From NCBI RefSeq assembly GCF_017114915.1, contig NZ_JAAUOE010000014.1, positions 42,893 through 106,892 of the forward strand: 64,000 nt of DNA, read 5' to 3'. The notes under the pieces are model-generated. The model made no database searches. It had not been told where the DNA came from and worked only from the letters and a program-made list of their open reading frames with translations. The stretch's first letter is position 1. Each line of letters begins with the position of its first letter. The stretch comes from Pseudomonas frederiksbergensis. GTDB lineage: Bacteria > Pseudomonadota > Gammaproteobacteria > Pseudomonadales > Pseudomonadaceae. Below, piece after piece: positions 45,344 to 54,403 of this stretch. The position numbers and the translations under genes were made by a program.

Positions 45344-46212
45344 ACAATCTCATTGTGAAATCGCCGGCTACTACCAAATTGGCGCTGGGCAAGGTTTCCC
45401 ATGGATCGTCCTGGCTCGGCCTGATCGGCGCTGCGATGTGTGTGATCTGGTTGCTGGTGGCCATCTTCGGCCCATGGCTGGCACCCCATCCAGTGGGGGA
45501 AGTGGTCTCTGATAATGTTTTCGACAACCTGAGCGCGGCTTACCCGTTCGGCACCGATTACCTGGGCCGCGACATGCTCAGCCGGATCCTCGTCGGCGCA
45601 CGATTCACCGTCGGCCTGGCGTTGGTGGCCGCGGTGTTGGCCAGCAGTCTGGGAACTAGTTGTGCCTTGTTGTCGGTGGTGTCACCGAAGTGGCTGGATG
45701 AACTGATCAGTCGCTTGATGGACGCTTTCATTTCGATCCCCAGCAAGATGCTGGCGCTGATCATGGTCTCGGCTTTTGGCTCCTCGGTCACCTTGCTGAT
45801 CTGCACGGCGGTATTGAGCTTCACCCCGGGCGCCTTCCGCATCGCTCGCAGCATGGCGGTGAACATTGAAGCGCTGGAGTACGTGCAGGTAGCCCGTACC
45901 CGTGGCGAGCGCCGGTTGTATGTGGCTTGCGTGGAGATTCTGCCGAATATGCTCAACCCGGTGCTGGCAGACCTGGGGCTGCGCTTCGGTTTCATCGTGT
46001 TGTTGCTCAGCGGCATGAGCTTCCTGGGCCTGGGTGTGCAACCGCCGGATGCCGACCTCGGGTCGCTGGTGCGCGAGAACATCGGCGGCCTCAACCAGGG
46101 CGCGCCGGCCATCGTGATTCCGGCCTTGGCCATCGGCACCCTGACCATCGGTGTGAATCTGTTTATCGACCGGCTGTCTTCGCGACGTAGTCGACGTTCG
46201 GGAGGTCATTGA
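45340..46212 (+). CDS. ABC transporter permease (DppC-like)
   Basis: A 290-residue inner-membrane permease with an N-terminal cytoplasmic extension typical of DppC. The conserved AYPFGTDYLGRDMLSRIL stretch and a coupling loop VQVARTRGERRLYVACVEIL are present, with about six membrane spans. Start and stop of the two permeases overlap (ATGA). The ATPase starts 1 nt after its stop with GGAGG upstream. Confidence 0.93.
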   Translation: MNNLIVKSPATTKLALGKVSHGSSWLGLIGAAMCVIWLLVAIFGPWLAPHPVGEVVSDNVFDNLSAAYPFGTDYLGRDMLSRILVGARFTVGLALVAAVLASSLGTSCALLSVVSPKWLDELISRLMDAFISIPSKMLALIMVSAFGSSVTLLICTAVLSFTPGAFRIARSMAVNIEALEYVQVARTRGERRLYVACVEILPNMLNPVLADLGLRFGFIVLLLSGMSFLGLGVQPPDADLGSLVRENIGGLNQGAPAIVIPALAIGTLTIGVNLFIDRLSSRRSRRSGGH

Positions 46213-46213
46213 A

Positions 46214-48058
46214 ATGAGTGAATTGATACGAGTTCAGGACCTGCGAGTGGTCGCCTGTGGCGAACTCGGTGAGGTGGAAATCGTCAAGGGCGTGAGCTTT
46301 TCCCTGCAAAAAGGTGAAGTGCTGGCGTTGATCGGTGAGTCCGGCTCCGGCAAGACCACCATTGCCCTGGCGTTGCTCGGATACGCCCGGCGCGGTTGTC
46401 GACTGGCTGGCGGCGTGGTGCAAATCGGCGAGCACGACATGCTGGCGTTGAGCGAAAGCGAACTGCAAGGCCTGCGGGGCAACCGGGTGTCGTATATCGC
46501 CCAGAGCGCCGCCGCGGCGTTCAATCCGGCGAAAAGACTCATCGACCAGGTGGTGGAGGGCGCGTTGATTCATGGTCTGGGCAGCCAGGCCGTGCTTGAG
46601 GCCAAGGCTATCGAGTTGTTCCGCGACCTGGCCCTGCCTGACCCCGATCACATTGGCCAACGCTACCCCCATCAAGTCTCCGGCGGGCAACTGCAACGGG
46701 TGATGGCGGCCATGGCGCTGATCAGCGATCCATTGCTGGTGGTGCTCGACGAGCCGACGACGGCGCTTGATGTGACCACCCAGATCGATGTGCTGCGCGC
46801 CTTCAAACGGGTGGTCCGTGAACGTGGGGCGACGGCGGTCTATGTGTCCCACGACCTGGCGGTAGTGGCGCAGATGGCTGACCAGATCGTGGTGCTCAAT
46901 GGCGGCCAGATCTTCGAACAGAGCGCCACCGGACCTTTGCTCGATGGTCCGTCCCATGAATACACCCGCAGCCTGCTGGCGGCGGCGCGGCCGGACACGA
47001 CGATCCGCCCGCCTTGCGGCATCGCCGAAGAGACGCCGCTGCTGACCATCCAGGGGCTGACCGCCGGTTACGGCAACAAGAACGCGCAAGGCATGCCGGC
47101 CATTCGCGTGCTGGAAGACATCGACCTGACGGTTCGCAGAGGCCAGGCCATCGGCGTGATCGGTGAGTCGGGTTCCGGCAAGTCGACCCTGGCGCGAGTG
47201 GTGGCCGGATTGTTGGCACCGGCCCTCGGCGGGTTGACCTTCGATGGCCAGCCCTTGGGCGGCAGCCTGTCGTCGCGCACCGACGAGCAGTTCCGACGCA
47301 TTCAAATGGTCTTCCAGAATGCCGACACGGCGCTCAACCCGATGCACAGCGTCAGCACCATCCTGAGCCGACCGCTGAAGATGTATTTCGGTCTCAAGGG
47401 CGCCGCACTGCGTCAGCGTATCGATGAACTGCTGGACCTGGTGCGCCTGCCACGGAACCTGGCTGACCGTCGTCCGAACGAACTGTCCGGCGGGCAAAAG
47501 CAACGGGTCAACCTGGCGCGGGCCCTGGCAGCCAAGCCGGATCTGATTCTCTGCGATGAAGTGACCTCGGCGCTGGATACCGTGGTCGGTGCGGCGATTC
47601 TCGAACTGTTGCGCGACCTGCGTCAGCAACTGGGCGTGTCGTACCTGTTCATCAGCCATGACATCTCCACCGTGCGGGCGCTGTGCGACGACATTGTGGT
47701 GATGTACAGCGGCCACAAGATTCAGGCCGGTACTCGGCAATCGTACGCCCAGGCACCGTTCCATCCCTATACCGACCTGTTGATCCATTCGGTGCCGGAG
47801 TTGCGCCAGGGCTGGCTGGAAGCTTGCGGAACAACAACCTGCGGCACGCTGCCGCCGATCGGGGCCAAGGCCGATGTGCCAGGGCTGTGCACCTTCCTCA
47901 ATCGTTGCCCGGTGCGAGTCGACGGTCTGTGCAATCGCGTCCCTGCGCCCCGTCGGACGATTGTTGGCGGCAGTGAAGTCCTTTGCCACCACGACAGTGC
48001 CGAGTTGCTGAAAACTCAGCAGGATTCAAACAGCATGACTGTGGGAGCCTATGCATGA
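46214..48058 (+). CDS. Fused double ABC ATPase (DppD-DppF type)
   Basis: A 614-residue protein with two nucleotide-binding domains in one chain. The first has Walker A GESGSGKTT at 41-49 and signature VSGGQLQRV; the second has GESGSGKST near 318 and LSGGQKQRV with LILCDEVTSALD. Each half ends with the oligopeptide-type C-terminal domain; CTFLNRCPVRVDGLC and four Cys are visible in the second. All catalytic motifs are intact. It powers the importer encoded by the three genes before it. GGAGG precedes the ATG; the stop overlaps the next gene (ATGA). Confidence 0.94.
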   Translation: MSELIRVQDLRVVACGELGEVEIVKGVSFSLQKGEVLALIGESGSGKTTIALALLGYARRGCRLAGGVVQIGEHDMLALSESELQGLRGNRVSYIAQSAAAAFNPAKRLIDQVVEGALIHGLGSQAVLEAKAIELFRDLALPDPDHIGQRYPHQVSGGQLQRVMAAMALISDPLLVVLDEPTTALDVTTQIDVLRAFKRVVRERGATAVYVSHDLAVVAQMADQIVVLNGGQIFEQSATGPLLDGPSHEYTRSLLAAARPDTTIRPPCGIAEETPLLTIQGLTAGYGNKNAQGMPAIRVLEDIDLTVRRGQAIGVIGESGSGKSTLARVVAGLLAPALGGLTFDGQPLGGSLSSRTDEQFRRIQMVFQNADTALNPMHSVSTILSRPLKMYFGLKGAALRQRIDELLDLVRLPRNLADRRPNELSGGQKQRVNLARALAAKPDLILCDEVTSALDTVVGAAILELLRDLRQQLGVSYLFISHDISTVRALCDDIVVMYSGHKIQAGTRQSYAQAPFHPYTDLLIHSVPELRQGWLEACGTTTCGTLPPIGAKADVPGLCTFLNRCPVRVDGLCNRVPAPRRTIVGGSEVLCHHDSAELLKTQQDSNSMTVGAYA

Positions 48059-48363
48059 ACGGGCGTTTCGTAAGGCTGGCCGAACAGGGCCGGCCAACCG
48101 TCAAACTGAAAGTAGATGGCGCGCCCATTGAGGCACTGCAGGGCGATACGCTGATGGTCGCGTTGTTGACCCAGGGTTCGGCATTGCGCCAATCGGAGTT
48201 CGATCCGGGCCGCCGCGCCGGTTTCTGCCTGATGGGCGCCTGCCAGGATTGCTGGGTCTGGACCCGCAGCGGTGAGCGTCTACGCGCCTGTTCCAATGAG
48301 GTCCGGGAAGGGCTGGATATTGTCACCACACAACCGGAGGCGATATGGCCACTGCGCGGCTGA
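48055..48363 (+). CDS. [2Fe-2S] ferredoxin-like subunit of an opine oxidase/HcnABC-type enzyme (HcnA-like)
   Basis: A 102-residue small subunit. Cys58, Cys63, Cys66 and Cys79 (GFCLMGACQDC.. and RACSNEV) form the plant-ferredoxin-type cluster site. It overlaps the ABC ATPase stop by 4 nt and the next flavoprotein by 19 nt. The same three-subunit arrangement is found in hydrogen cyanide synthase and in nopaline/octopine oxidases, and hydroxyproline dehydrogenases; cyanide synthesis is unlikely here because of the transport genes. Confidence 0.88.
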   Translation: MNGRFVRLAEQGRPTVKLKVDGAPIEALQGDTLMVALLTQGSALRQSEFDPGRRAGFCLMGACQDCWVWTRSGERLRACSNEVREGLDIVTTQPEAIWPLRG

Positions 48364-49736
48364 GCACTCATCGAGTCGTTATCGTCGGCGCCGGGCCGGC
48401 GGGCACACGTTGTGCCGAAACCTTGGTCGCCGCTGGCTTCAAGCCGATCCTGATCGACGAAAATCGCCGCGATGGCGGGCAGATCTACCGTCGGCAGCCG
48501 CAAGGGTTCACCCGGGATTACGCCACCCTGTATGGCACTGAAGCCGACAAGGCCAAAGACCTGCACCAGAGCTTCGACCGTTTGCGCGGGCAGATCGACT
48601 ACCGTCCGGACACGCTGGTGTGGAACCTGACACCGGGGCAATTGTGCTGCGTCAGCCAAGGCAAACACTCGACAGTGGATTACGACGCACTGATCCTGTG
48701 TGCCGGCGCGACCGACCGCTTGATGCCGGTTGAAGGCTGGCAGTTGGCGGGTACCTATAGCCTCGGCGGAGCGCAGATTGCGCTCAAGTCTCAGGCGGTT
48801 TCCATCGGCCACCGCGTGGTGTTCATGGGCAGCGGGCCGTTGCTGTATCTGGTCGCCAGCCAATACGTCAAGGCTGGCGCCAAGGTCGCGGCAGTGCTCG
48901 ACACTTCCCCTTTGAGCAAGCGCATCGGTGCCTTGCCCAAACTGCTGGCGCGCCCTGGATTGCTGTTCACTGGAATGAAACTGCTGGCGCAGCTGTATAA
49001 GGCGAAGATCCCGGTGCATCTGGGCATTTCGCCGCTGCAAGTGCTGGGCGATGCGGCCAGCGGTGTCAGCGGGGTGCGGGTGCGCACGGCGCGCGGTGAC
49101 ACCTTGACGGTGGATTGCGATGCCGTGGCGCTGGGTTACCACTTGCGCCCGGAAACCCAATTGGCCGACCTGGCCGGTTGCCGTATGCGCTTTGACGAGG
49201 CGTCCAGCCAGTGGTGGCTGGCCACCGATGAAGACGGTCGGACCTCAGTCAGCGGTGTGTATGCCGCCGGTGACGGTTCGAAGATTCGCGGTGCCGATGC
49301 CGCCGAGTGTGCCGGGAGACTGGCAGCCATGGCGTTGCTGGAGGATCTGCAGCAACCGGTGAACGTCGGGTTGCGCGACGAACAACGGCACGCGCTGGCG
49401 GTGATGGATGAGTTTCGTCTTGGTCTGGCACAGGCGTTTCCCTGGCCTGCGGCGCAAGCCAAAGCCTTGCCGGACACTGCCGTCGTCTGCCGCTGCGAAA
49501 TGATCACGGCCGGCGAGTTGCGCCGTACCGTCAGTGAAAAGGGTGCCTGTGAAGTCAATCGGGCCAAGGCCTTCAGCCGGGTCGGCATGGGCCGCTGCCA
49601 GGGGCGTTATTGCTCCCAGGCCGGGGCTGAGGTGATTGCTGCCGCGGCGGGCATTAGTGTGCAACAGGTCGGCCGACAACGAGGTCAGGCACCGGTCAAA
49701 CCCCTTTCGATACTCACCGAGGAGGTGTCGCCATGA
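48345..49736 (+). CDS. FAD/NAD(P)-binding oxidoreductase, alpha subunit (HcnB/OoxA-like)
   Basis: A 463-residue flavoprotein. The Rossmann motif VVIVGAGPAGTRCAETL begins at residue 11 and a second GSGP motif sits in the centre. The C-terminal region is a BFD-like [2Fe-2S] domain: CRC at 382-384 and CQGRYC at 418-423. This matches the alpha subunit of opine oxidase and HcnB. It passes electrons between the two flavin subunits and the ferredoxin subunit. Overlaps with both neighbours indicate a single complex. Confidence 0.9.
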   Translation: MATARLSTHRVVIVGAGPAGTRCAETLVAAGFKPILIDENRRDGGQIYRRQPQGFTRDYATLYGTEADKAKDLHQSFDRLRGQIDYRPDTLVWNLTPGQLCCVSQGKHSTVDYDALILCAGATDRLMPVEGWQLAGTYSLGGAQIALKSQAVSIGHRVVFMGSGPLLYLVASQYVKAGAKVAAVLDTSPLSKRIGALPKLLARPGLLFTGMKLLAQLYKAKIPVHLGISPLQVLGDAASGVSGVRVRTARGDTLTVDCDAVALGYHLRPETQLADLAGCRMRFDEASSQWWLATDEDGRTSVSGVYAAGDGSKIRGADAAECAGRLAAMALLEDLQQPVNVGLRDEQRHALAVMDEFRLGLAQAFPWPAAQAKALPDTAVVCRCEMITAGELRRTVSEKGACEVNRAKAFSRVGMGRCQGRYCSQAGAEVIAAAAGISVQQVGRQRGQAPVKPLSILTEEVSP

Positions 49737-50902
49737 CGCTACACAAAGCCGATGTCGTCATTGTCGGCGGCGGCCTGATGGGCACGGCGGCGGCGTTTTT
49801 CCTGCGTCAGCGCGGGCAGTCGGTGATTTTGCTGGAGCGCGACCAGATCGGTCAGTACGCCAGTGGGGTGAACTTCGGCAACGTGAGGCGCCAGGGGCGT
49901 TACCTCGGGCAGCTGGAATTGGCCAACCGCTCCTGGGCGCTGTGGAAGCGTCTGCCGGAGCTGATCGACGATGACCTCGAATTCATCGCCAGCGGCCATA
50001 TGCGGGTGTGTTACCGCGAAGACGAGATCGCCGAGCTGCAAGCCTACGCCGACGCTCCCGAGGCCCGTGAACTTGACTTGGAGATCATAACGGGCAAGGC
50101 CTTGCACGAGCGCTTCCCCTTCCTCGGGCCGGATGTGAAGGGCGGTTCTTATGCGCCCCACGATGGCCATGCGAACCCGCGTCTGGCGGCACCGGCGTTT
50201 GCCCGGGCGGCACGTCGCCTCGGCGCGCGCATCGAAGAGCGCACGGAAGTGGCCGAGGTGCAGAAGGTCGGCGGCGAGTTCAGCATCAGCACCACCGACG
50301 GCCGCCAGTTCAGCGCCGAGCGTTTGTTGATTACTGCCGGCGCCTGGGGGCAAAAGCTTTCGGCGCAGTTTGGCGAACCCGTGCCGTTGGAAACCCATGG
50401 CCCGCAAATGGCCGTGACCGAACCGGTGCCGTACGCCTTGCCGACGGTGATCGGCGTGTACACCAAAATTCCCGAAGAATTGATTTATTTCCGCCAGATA
50501 CCCCGCGGCAACATCATCATCGGCGGCGGCTATCGCAGTGAACCGGACATGCTCAACCGCCGGGCCTATGTCGAGCCGCGCAGCATTCTCAATCAGCTGG
50601 ATCAGATGCGTCGTCTGCTGCCGGGTGTCGGCAACCTGAACATCATCCGTGTGTGGAGCGGCATCGAAGGCTACCTGCCTGATTCCCTGCCCGTGATGGG
50701 GCCAAGCGGTACGGTTGATGGTTTGTTCTATGCCTTCGGTTTCTGCGGCCATGGTTTCCAGCTCGGCCCGGGGGTCGGCGACGTGATGGCCGAACTGATC
50801 AGCACCGGCAGCACCAGCACTTCGATTTTGCCGTTTTCCATCAACCGGTTCGCGTCTTCAGCCGAGCAACGGACAACTGAGCAAAGGAGCAGGGCCTCAT
50901 GA
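49733..50902 (+). CDS. FAD-dependent oxidoreductase, beta subunit (HcnC/OoxB-like, DAO family)
   Basis: A 389-residue D-amino-acid-oxidase-fold protein. FAD motif VVIVGGGLMGTAAAFFLRQ starts at residue 8; SGVNFGNVRRQGR and the C-terminal YAFGFCGHGFQLGPGVG complete the site. This is the dehydrogenating subunit in three-part opine oxidases, attacking the C-N bond of the substrate. Four-nucleotide overlaps on both sides (ATGA). Confidence 0.9.
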   Translation: MTLHKADVVIVGGGLMGTAAAFFLRQRGQSVILLERDQIGQYASGVNFGNVRRQGRYLGQLELANRSWALWKRLPELIDDDLEFIASGHMRVCYREDEIAELQAYADAPEARELDLEIITGKALHERFPFLGPDVKGGSYAPHDGHANPRLAAPAFARAARRLGARIEERTEVAEVQKVGGEFSISTTDGRQFSAERLLITAGAWGQKLSAQFGEPVPLETHGPQMAVTEPVPYALPTVIGVYTKIPEELIYFRQIPRGNIIIGGGYRSEPDMLNRRAYVEPRSILNQLDQMRRLLPGVGNLNIIRVWSGIEGYLPDSLPVMGPSGTVDGLFYAFGFCGHGFQLGPGVGDVMAELISTGSTSTSILPFSINRFASSAEQRTTEQRSRAS

Positions 50903-52056
50903 AGCCCCGTGTACTGGACATTCTCAACCGCCTGATGGCCTTTGACACCGTCTCTTCGGAGTCGAACATGGCCTTGATCGAGTACGTGCGCGATCTGCTG
51001 CTGACCAAGGGCATCGAGTCGCTGATCGTCAAGGATGAAAGCGGCAAGAAAGCCAACCTGTTCGCCAGTACCGGTCCACGGGAAGTGCCGGGGATTCTGC
51101 TGTCCGGGCACACCGATGTGGTGCCGGCAGCGGGGCAGGCCTGGACCTTCCCGGCGTTTCAGGCGACGGTGCAGGACGGTCGGATTTATGGCCGAGGCAG
51201 TTGCGACATGAAGGGCTTTGTCGCACTGGCGATCGACGCCATGCTCGACGCCGCCGATCATTCATTGAACCGGCCGTTGCAACTGGCGCTGTCCCATGAC
51301 GAAGAAATCGGCTGCGTGGGTGTGCGACGATTACTGGATGTGTTGCACCTGGCACCGGTGCGGCCATTTTTGTGCGTGATTGGCGAACCCACCCATATGC
51401 AGTTCGTGCTCGGGCACAAGGGCAAGGGGTCTTATCGCACCTACTGTCGCGGCCTGGAGGCGCATTCCTCGTTGGCACCGCGTTCGGTCAATGCGATTCA
51501 CGTGGCCTGCGATTTCATCGCCGCGTTGCGTCAGAGCCAGCAGCAACTGCAAGAGCAGGGCGCCCGGGATGCCGATTACGACGTGCCCTACAGCACCGTG
51601 CATGTCGGGCAGATTGTCGGCGGCAAAGCACTGAATATCGTGCCGAACCTGTGCACCCTCGATTTCGAAGTGCGTAACTTGCCGGCGGACGATCCGGATC
51701 AGTTCCTGGAGCAGATGCGCGAGCGTGCCGAAGTGATCGTGCGCGAAGCCAAAAAGCTGTCCAGCGTGGCGGATATCGAGATCGAAACCCTGAACGTCTA
51801 TCCGGGCCTCGATACCCACCCGAGCGTCGAAGCGGTGCGCTTTCTGAAAAGCTTCGCCGCACCGGACACCGGCACTGCCAAAGTCTCGTTCGGTACGGAA
51901 GGCGGGTTATTCAAGCAGCGTCTGGACGTGCCGGTAGTGGTCTGCGGCCCGGGCTCCATTGAACAGGCGCACAAGCCTGACGAGTTCATCGAGATCAGCC
52001 AGATGGAAGCCGGCGAGCATTTCCTGCAAGGGTTGTTGGGCTCGATGCGGCTTTAG
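50899..52056 (+). CDS. M20 family deacetylase (ArgE-like)
   Basis: A 385-residue zinc peptidase/deacetylase. The metal ligands are seen in [25 protein letters not shown] and [14 protein letters not shown], with [16 protein letters not shown] following and a dimerisation domain in the middle. It is annotated as acetylornithine deacetylase by similarity, but this copy is in a catabolic operon, so it more probably removes an acyl group from the imported compound or from an intermediate. Last gene of the ten-gene run. Confidence 0.9.
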   Translation: MKPRVLDILNRLMAFDTVSSESNMALIEYVRDLLLTKGIESLIVKDESGKKANLFASTGPREVPGILLSGHTDVVPAAGQAWTFPAFQATVQDGRIYGRGSCDMKGFVALAIDAMLDAADHSLNRPLQLALSHDEEIGCVGVRRLLDVLHLAPVRPFLCVIGEPTHMQFVLGHKGKGSYRTYCRGLEAHSSLAPRSVNAIHVACDFIAALRQSQQQLQEQGARDADYDVPYSTVHVGQIVGGKALNIVPNLCTLDFEVRNLPADDPDQFLEQMRERAEVIVREAKKLSSVADIEIETLNVYPGLDTHPSVEAVRFLKSFAAPDTGTAKVSFGTEGGLFKQRLDVPVVVCGPGSIEQAHKPDEFIEISQMEAGEHFLQGLLGSMRL

Positions 52057-52105
52057 TGCTCCGGGAAAAACCGCCAGCCATTCGCAACCCTTCCGGAGTC
52101 CTCCC

Positions 52106-54187
52106 ATGAAAGTGCTTGAACGCCTGTCATTTTCTGGCAAGTTCGTCTTGCTCGGCTTGCTGGCCGTGACCCTGATTGCCACTCCAACTACCCTCTACGT
52201 GCTCGACGCGTATCAGGATAACGACCAGACGAACCTGGAGCTGCGCGGCATACAACCGGTGCAGGCGTTGCTCCAGCTGGTCCACTTGACGCAGCAGCAT
52301 CGCGATTTGTCATCCGTCGTGCTGGGTGGCAGTTTAGCCTTGGGCCAGGCGCGTCTGGACAAACAGGCCGAAGTGGAGAGTGCCATCGAGGCAACCGAGC
52401 GCTCATTACAGGAGGCCGAGGTCGACCCCGACATCCTGGCGGCCTGGCGGCAGGCGCAGCAACAATGGCGCGAGCTGGCCGGCGACGTTGGCCAGGTAAC
52501 TGTAAAAGGTCCGCAGAGTCTGGCCCGGCATAGCCAGTTGATCGCAGCCTTCCTGCTGATCGAGGATGCACTGCTTGATCACTTCAAACTGTCGCTGGAT
52601 CCGGTTTTGGGGACTTACTCGCTGATGGCGGGTGCCCTGATCGAGTTGCCGCAAGCCACCGAGTTGTTAGGCCAGTTGCGCGGTGCCGGCGGCCTGTATC
52701 TGGCGCAGAGCCGGATCCTGCCCGAGCAACAAGGTGCCCTGCGGGGGCTGGCCACCCAAGCGCTGAGCAGCGTTGACAAGACGACACGAGCCTTGACCAA
52801 GGCGATTGCCGCCCAACCGGAACTCAAGGCGCTGCTGGAAGCGCCGCTAACGGCGCTAGGTCCGCAAATCCGGCGGGCGCTCGAACTCAGTAATGCGCAA
52901 TTGGTATCGGCCGTCGAAATGGACCTGGATTTCACGGCCAGCGTAAGTCCCACAGGGAACAACGAGCCTACCGATGCCCTGTACGCGCTGAAGCTGAATT
53001 ACCCGGTCGGCGACTACCTGACCGCTTACAACGAACCTGTGGATGCCCTGTATGCCCTCGGCCGCTCAGCGCTGACGGCACTCGATGAGGAACTATTGAA
53101 ACGCCGCGACAATAACCGGCAAAACCTGGTCGTGATGTCGGCAGGTTTGTTGGCGCTGCTGTTGGCCGGCGGGACCTTGGCAACCTTGATCGTGCTGCGT
53201 CTGCTTAAACAGTTGGCGATTGCCATGGCGGCCGCCGAGCGTATCGCCAAGGGCGACCTGACCCAACCACTGGATATCGTTGGCATGGATGAAGCGGCGC
53301 GCCTGCTGCAGGCGCTTGAGCACATGCAGATGAATCTGCGTCGTACGGTCAGACAGGTTTTGAGTTCTTCCGATCGGCTGGCCACGACGTCTGCTCAATT
53401 GAGTGCCGTGACCGATGACGCCACCCTTGGTTTGCAACGCCAGAGCGGCGAACTCGACCAGGCCGCCACGGCGGTCACTGAAATGACTTGCGCGATCGAA
53501 GAGGTGGCGCGCAATGCCGCCTCGGCTTCGCAGGTCTCCCAGACAGCAGACCAGCGCTCGCGTCAGGGACAGGAGAGCGTCAGCCGTACAATCGATGCCA
53601 TCGAATCGTTGACCGAGGATATGGGGGATACCGCGCAGGCCTTGCAAGTCCTGGCAGGCCAGATAGGGGATATCGGCTCGGTGCTGGATGTGATTCGCGG
53701 CGTTGCCGAGCAAACCAATCTGCTCGCCTTGAATGCCGCGATCGAGGCGGCTCGCGCGGGCGAAAGCGGACGGGGTTTCGCCGTCGTGGCCGACGAGGTC
53801 CGGGCCTTGGCGCAACGAACCCAGGAATCGACCAGGCAGATCGAGAACATCATCGGCGCAGTGCAAAAAGGCAGTCAGGGTACCCTGCAAGCGATGCAAA
53901 GCAGCAATGGTAAAACCCGCGAAGCCCTGGAGGTCGCCCGTACGGCCGGCACGGCACTGAATGCCATTGTCGCCGACATCGCCCGGATCAATGAACGCAA
54001 TCTGTACATTGCAAGTGCCACTGAAGAGCAGTCGCATGTTGCCCGGGAGGTGGACCGCAACCTGCTCAATATCCGTGATGTTTCCCAACAGGCTTCGGCC
54101 GGAGCCAATCAGAGCCAGGCGTCCAGTCGGGAGCTCGCCGGCTTGGCCAGTGAGCTCAATGGAATGGTCAGGCACTTTATCGTCTGA
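52106..54187 (+). CDS. Methyl-accepting chemotaxis protein
   Basis: A 693-residue chemoreceptor. Membrane segments at about 14-34 and 346-367 enclose a 310-residue helical periplasmic sensor. A HAMP region follows ([20 protein letters not shown]) and the signalling domain has the conserved tip [19 protein letters not shown]. The sensor holds two copies of a short motif, EPTDALYAL and EPVDALYAL, 23 residues apart near its end. It follows the ten-gene run after 49 nt and could direct motility to that pathway's substrate. Confidence 0.93.
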   Translation: MKVLERLSFSGKFVLLGLLAVTLIATPTTLYVLDAYQDNDQTNLELRGIQPVQALLQLVHLTQQHRDLSSVVLGGSLALGQARLDKQAEVESAIEATERSLQEAEVDPDILAAWRQAQQQWRELAGDVGQVTVKGPQSLARHSQLIAAFLLIEDALLDHFKLSLDPVLGTYSLMAGALIELPQATELLGQLRGAGGLYLAQSRILPEQQGALRGLATQALSSVDKTTRALTKAIAAQPELKALLEAPLTALGPQIRRALELSNAQLVSAVEMDLDFTASVSPTGNNEPTDALYALKLNYPVGDYLTAYNEPVDALYALGRSALTALDEELLKRRDNNRQNLVVMSAGLLALLLAGGTLATLIVLRLLKQLAIAMAAAERIAKGDLTQPLDIVGMDEAARLLQALEHMQMNLRRTVRQVLSSSDRLATTSAQLSAVTDDATLGLQRQSGELDQAATAVTEMTCAIEEVARNAASASQVSQTADQRSRQGQESVSRTIDAIESLTEDMGDTAQALQVLAGQIGDIGSVLDVIRGVAEQTNLLALNAAIEAARAGESGRGFAVVADEVRALAQRTQESTRQIENIIGAVQKGSQGTLQAMQSSNGKTREALEVARTAGTALNAIVADIARINERNLYIASATEEQSHVAREVDRNLLNIRDVSQQASAGANQSQASSRELAGLASELNGMVRHFIV

Positions 54188-54300
54188 CCGCGACTCGTCG
54201 TGCTCGATCCAGGCTTGATGACCGGCCGCGTCTCGTTACCGGGGGACCCAAAACCAGCCGCGACGATGGTCATCACAAAGCAACAGTAGAGCCTGCCGTC

Positions 54301-54351
54301 GAATGCTGATTTTCAGCATTCAAGGCTGCTGGGACGGCGCTTTCAGCATCC
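54301..54351. promoter_or_regulatory. Palindrome GAATGCTGA-TTT-TCAGCATTC with a third half-site
   Basis: A perfect 9-bp dyad at 54301-54321 is followed by TTTCAGCATC at 54341-54350, all within 110 nt before the aldehyde dehydrogenase start. Three similar half-sites suggest an operator rather than a terminator, as no T-run follows. Confidence 0.6.
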
Positions 54352-54403
54352 TCGCCTGTGGTGACGCAATAGACTGAAGGCTGTCTCGGAACAGGACTCG
54401 ACC

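Noticed and set aside
46163..47992. 609-codon minus-strand frame opposite the double ABC ATPase
   Set aside because: Antisense shadow; the plus strand has all Walker and signature motifs.
48055..50902. Hydrogen cyanide synthase hcnABC
   Set aside because: Subunit layout is the same, but the genes are embedded in a transport and amino-acid catabolic operon, which fits opine-oxidase or hydroxyproline-dehydrogenase-like enzymes better.
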